DNA of 35,092 bases. It comes from Candidatus Obscuribacterales bacterium (lineage in GTDB: Bacteria > Cyanobacteriota > Vampirovibrionia > Obscuribacterales > Obscuribacteraceae). The stretch covers positions 1-35,092 of the forward strand of contig JAIELX010000070.1 in the NCBI GenBank assembly GCA_019752635.1, written 5' to 3'. The notes below the pieces were generated by a model, which saw only the letters and a program-made list of their open reading frames with translations, did no database searches and was not told where the DNA came from. Below, piece by piece: positions 33,465 to 35,092 of the stretch. Numbering within the stretch: the stretch's first letter is position 1; each line of letters starts with the position of its first letter. Made by a program: the position numbers and the translations under genes.

Positions 33465-34076
33465 CTAACGTCGTGCAATCAGGCGGCCATAGTCGCCGGC
33501 ACTGTCCACATCGAAATGCGGTGGAAAGAGCGAATCACGCTCGCGGCGCGGCGGTGTAAAAATTTCGATTTTGAGGCCGTCGGTAAGGTTCTCGGTGCAA
33601 GCATCGTTGCGAAACACGGCTTGCTCCAAAGACATGGCACAGCGTCGAGAATATACCCCAACCAGTGGCTCCACCACGTTGTCATGCTGATAAAGCAACA
33701 TATCCACGTTATGGCGACGCTTCGCCATAGTCAGGATCAGGTTATCGTCCATCAGCGGCATATCGCAAGGCAGGACAAAACAGTGCTCATGGACCGAAAC
33801 CAGTAACCCCGACAGAATGCCGGCGAGCGGTCCTTTATCCGGCACGATATCTTTCACCACGTTGGATGTTAGGTGGGAAAATTGATCCGGCTGATTGGTA
33901 ACCAGAAAAACTTCAGCAAAAAGTCCCTGCATGTGGCGCAGACGATGCTCGATCAACGTACAGCCGGCATATGGCAAGAATGCCTTTTGCCGCCCCATTC
34001 TGGTGCTCTTGCCGCCGCATAGAATAATGCCGCTCAATGGCAACGGCAGAAGGTCGCGCACAGCCGCGCTCGGCAT
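33465..34076 (-). CDS. mobA: Molybdenum cofactor guanylyltransferase MobA
   Basis: 203 residues from ATG 34076, with AAAGGG about 6 bases upstream; a frame extending to 34175 adds a non-family leader and was not chosen. MobA attaches GMP to molybdopterin to make the guanine dinucleotide cofactor. The nucleotide-binding signature ILCGGKSTRMGRQKAFLP is at about residues 18-35, KGPLAGILSGL and the metal-binding LPCDMP follow, and length matches the family. The catalytic Lys and Asp are present. No other molybdenum cofactor genes are visible nearby, so this is a stand-alone copy. Confidence 0.88.
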   Translation of the reverse strand: MPSAAVRDLLPLPLSGIILCGGKSTRMGRQKAFLPYAGCTLIEHRLRHMQGLFAEVFLVTNQPDQFSHLTSNVVKDIVPDKGPLAGILSGLLVSVHEHCFVLPCDMPLMDDNLILTMAKRRHNVDMLLYQHDNVVEPLVGVYSRRCAMSLEQAVFRNDACTENLTDGLKIEIFTPPRRERDSLFPPHFDVDSAGDYGRLIARR

Positions 34077-34223
34077 TGTCGCCCTTTCTTCAACATGCGC
34101 CCGGTGAAAGTCCGACGGCGGACGAAAGTCGTCGCCATTCGGCAATCCGCGATTTGATTTATTTCTTAGCAGCAATCCAGCTCAACCCTTCTCGTCCGCC
34201 GCAGTTTTGCGGTCCCCCGATAG

Positions 34224-35075
34224 TTACTGCCCGGTGTAAACGGGCTCCCGCTTCTCGGCAAAGGCAGCCAGCCCTTCCAACCGATCACGAGTGTTCAACA
34301 ATTGCAGATAGGCGCGGGTCTCAATCGCCAGACCGGCAGAAAGATCGCAATCAAATCCTTCATCAATAGCTTGCTTGGCGGCACGCAACGACAACGGTGC
34401 CGCACCGGCGATCTCGCGAGCCCAGGTTCGTGCTGCGGCAATCAGCTCTTTGTGCTCATCGGCATCGTCTGTGATCTTCGTCACAACTTTGTGCACCAAT
34501 CCGATATCTTTCGCTTCTTTTCCATTTACCGGTTTAGCGGTCAGAATCATTTCTTTCGCGCGAGACTTGCCAATCAGTCGTGTTAACCGCTGAGTGCCGC
34601 CGGCGCCGGGAATGATTCCCAGGCGAACTTCCGTCAAGCGCATCACGGCTTCTTCGTCCATTATTCGCAAGTCACAGGCCAGAGCCAACTCAGTTCCGCC
34701 ACCAAAGGCGGAACCATTCACGGCCGCGATTACAACTTGCGGCATACCTTCAACGGCCATCATAGTCTGTTGTATGAGGTTCAAGTAATCCAGAACTTGC
34801 CCCTCACTCATTCCTTTGCGCTCGGTGAGATCGGCTCCGGCACAGAAAACTTTCGTGCCGGCACCGGTCAAAATAACAACTCGAATATCGCGGCGATCCC
34901 GCATACTTTCGGCGGCACTCCTGATCGCTTTGAGCAGCTCGGTGTTCAAGCTGTTCATTACTTTCGGCCGGTTCAATTTGAACCAGGCGATCGGGGCTTC
35001 TTCCTCAATTACAAGATAATCGCTCATCGACATGTTTCCGCCTGCTTCAAGGACTTTGCTCGACCCGCCAGACAT
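34224..35075 (-). CDS. Enoyl-CoA hydratase/isomerase family protein
   Basis: 283 residues from ATG 35075, with GGGAGG 11 bases upstream; ATG 35033 (269 residues) fits the family start better and has AGGCGG upstream. Crotonase-fold enzymes hydrate or isomerise acyl-CoA thioesters in fatty acid and related catabolism. Oxyanion-hole segments are visible: FCAGADLTE and NGSAFGGGTELALACDLRI. Both acidic residues expected for hydratases are present, one in GGGTELALACD and one in RLTEVRLGIIPGAGGTQRL. The C-terminal LEGLAAFAEKREPVYTG is typical. The substrate cannot be set from sequence alone. It heads a minus-strand run with mobA. Confidence 0.92.
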   Translation of the reverse strand: MSGGSSKVLEAGGNMSMSDYLVIEEEAPIAWFKLNRPKVMNSLNTELLKAIRSAAESMRDRRDIRVVILTGAGTKVFCAGADLTERKGMSEGQVLDYLNLIQQTMMAVEGMPQVVIAAVNGSAFGGGTELALACDLRIMDEEAVMRLTEVRLGIIPGAGGTQRLTRLIGKSRAKEMILTAKPVNGKEAKDIGLVHKVVTKITDDADEHKELIAAARTWAREIAGAAPLSLRAAKQAIDEGFDCDLSAGLAIETRAYLQLLNTRDRLEGLAAFAEKREPVYTGQ

Positions 35076-35092
35076 GCTTGCAAGTACCTCCC

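Noticed and set aside
33281..33478. 65-residue minus-strand frame between mobA and the TPR gene
   Set aside because: TTG start without ribosome site, overlaps the mobA end, no family features; treated as intergenic.

Overview
The window most likely comes from a diderm bacterium of the Melainabacteria/Vampirovibrionia (Obscuribacterales-like) branch of Cyanobacteriota. This is inference: it rests on a complete type IV pilus (T4P) gene block containing a SigF/SigB-like sigma factor, a Ser/Thr kinase with a TPR tail, several TPR/Sel1 membrane proteins, a TonB-like protein, moderate GC and frequent GTG/TTG starts. No photosynthesis gene, rRNA, tRNA, IS element or CRISPR array was seen.

Layout. 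(1) 1-6811, minus strand: one uninterrupted frame that leaves the left edge. It encodes a giant secreted Gly/Asn/Thr-rich beta-helix-type adhesin whose distal part is built from ~200-220-residue supermodules, each with a Cys-Cys motif. (2) 6812-7701: an 890-bp divergent intergenic region with a perfect hairpin in the adhesin leader and a G9-A-G7 tract. (3) 7702-11565, plus: a secreted five-repeat helical protein, then a membrane-anchored metallopeptidase fused to Sel1 repeats. (4) 11576-16592, minus: a small ORF, a GT-C glycosyltransferase, a Ser/Thr kinase with TPR tail, and a membrane TPR protein. (5) 16753-30057, plus: pilB, pilT, pilC, a terminator, a sigma factor, an ABC ATPase and permease, a prepilin peptidase, a PilM-PilN-thioredoxin fusion, pilO, a PilP/GspC-like protein and an unknown gene. 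(6) 30067-35075, minus: a small unknown gene, a TonB-like protein, an AIM24-family protein, a TPR membrane protein, mobA and an enoyl-CoA hydratase.

How the genes fit. The plus-strand block follows, as far as I recall, the order of the Myxococcus xanthus pil cluster (pilB-T-C, pilS-R, pilA, pilG-H-I, pilD, pilM-N-O-P-Q). Here a sigma factor sits in place of pilSR, and the secretin PilQ and any pilin are absent. PilB/PilT power extension and retraction on the PilC platform, PilD processes prepilins, and PilM-N-O-P form the alignment complex.

The most unusual points are the thioredoxin domain joined to the periplasmic side of PilM-PilN, three extra zinc ribbons at the end of PilB, an acidic insertion between the two catalytic aspartates of PilD, and the cysteine-pair supermodules of the neighbouring adhesin. 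Together they suggest, but do not prove, redox chemistry coupled to a surface-attachment system.
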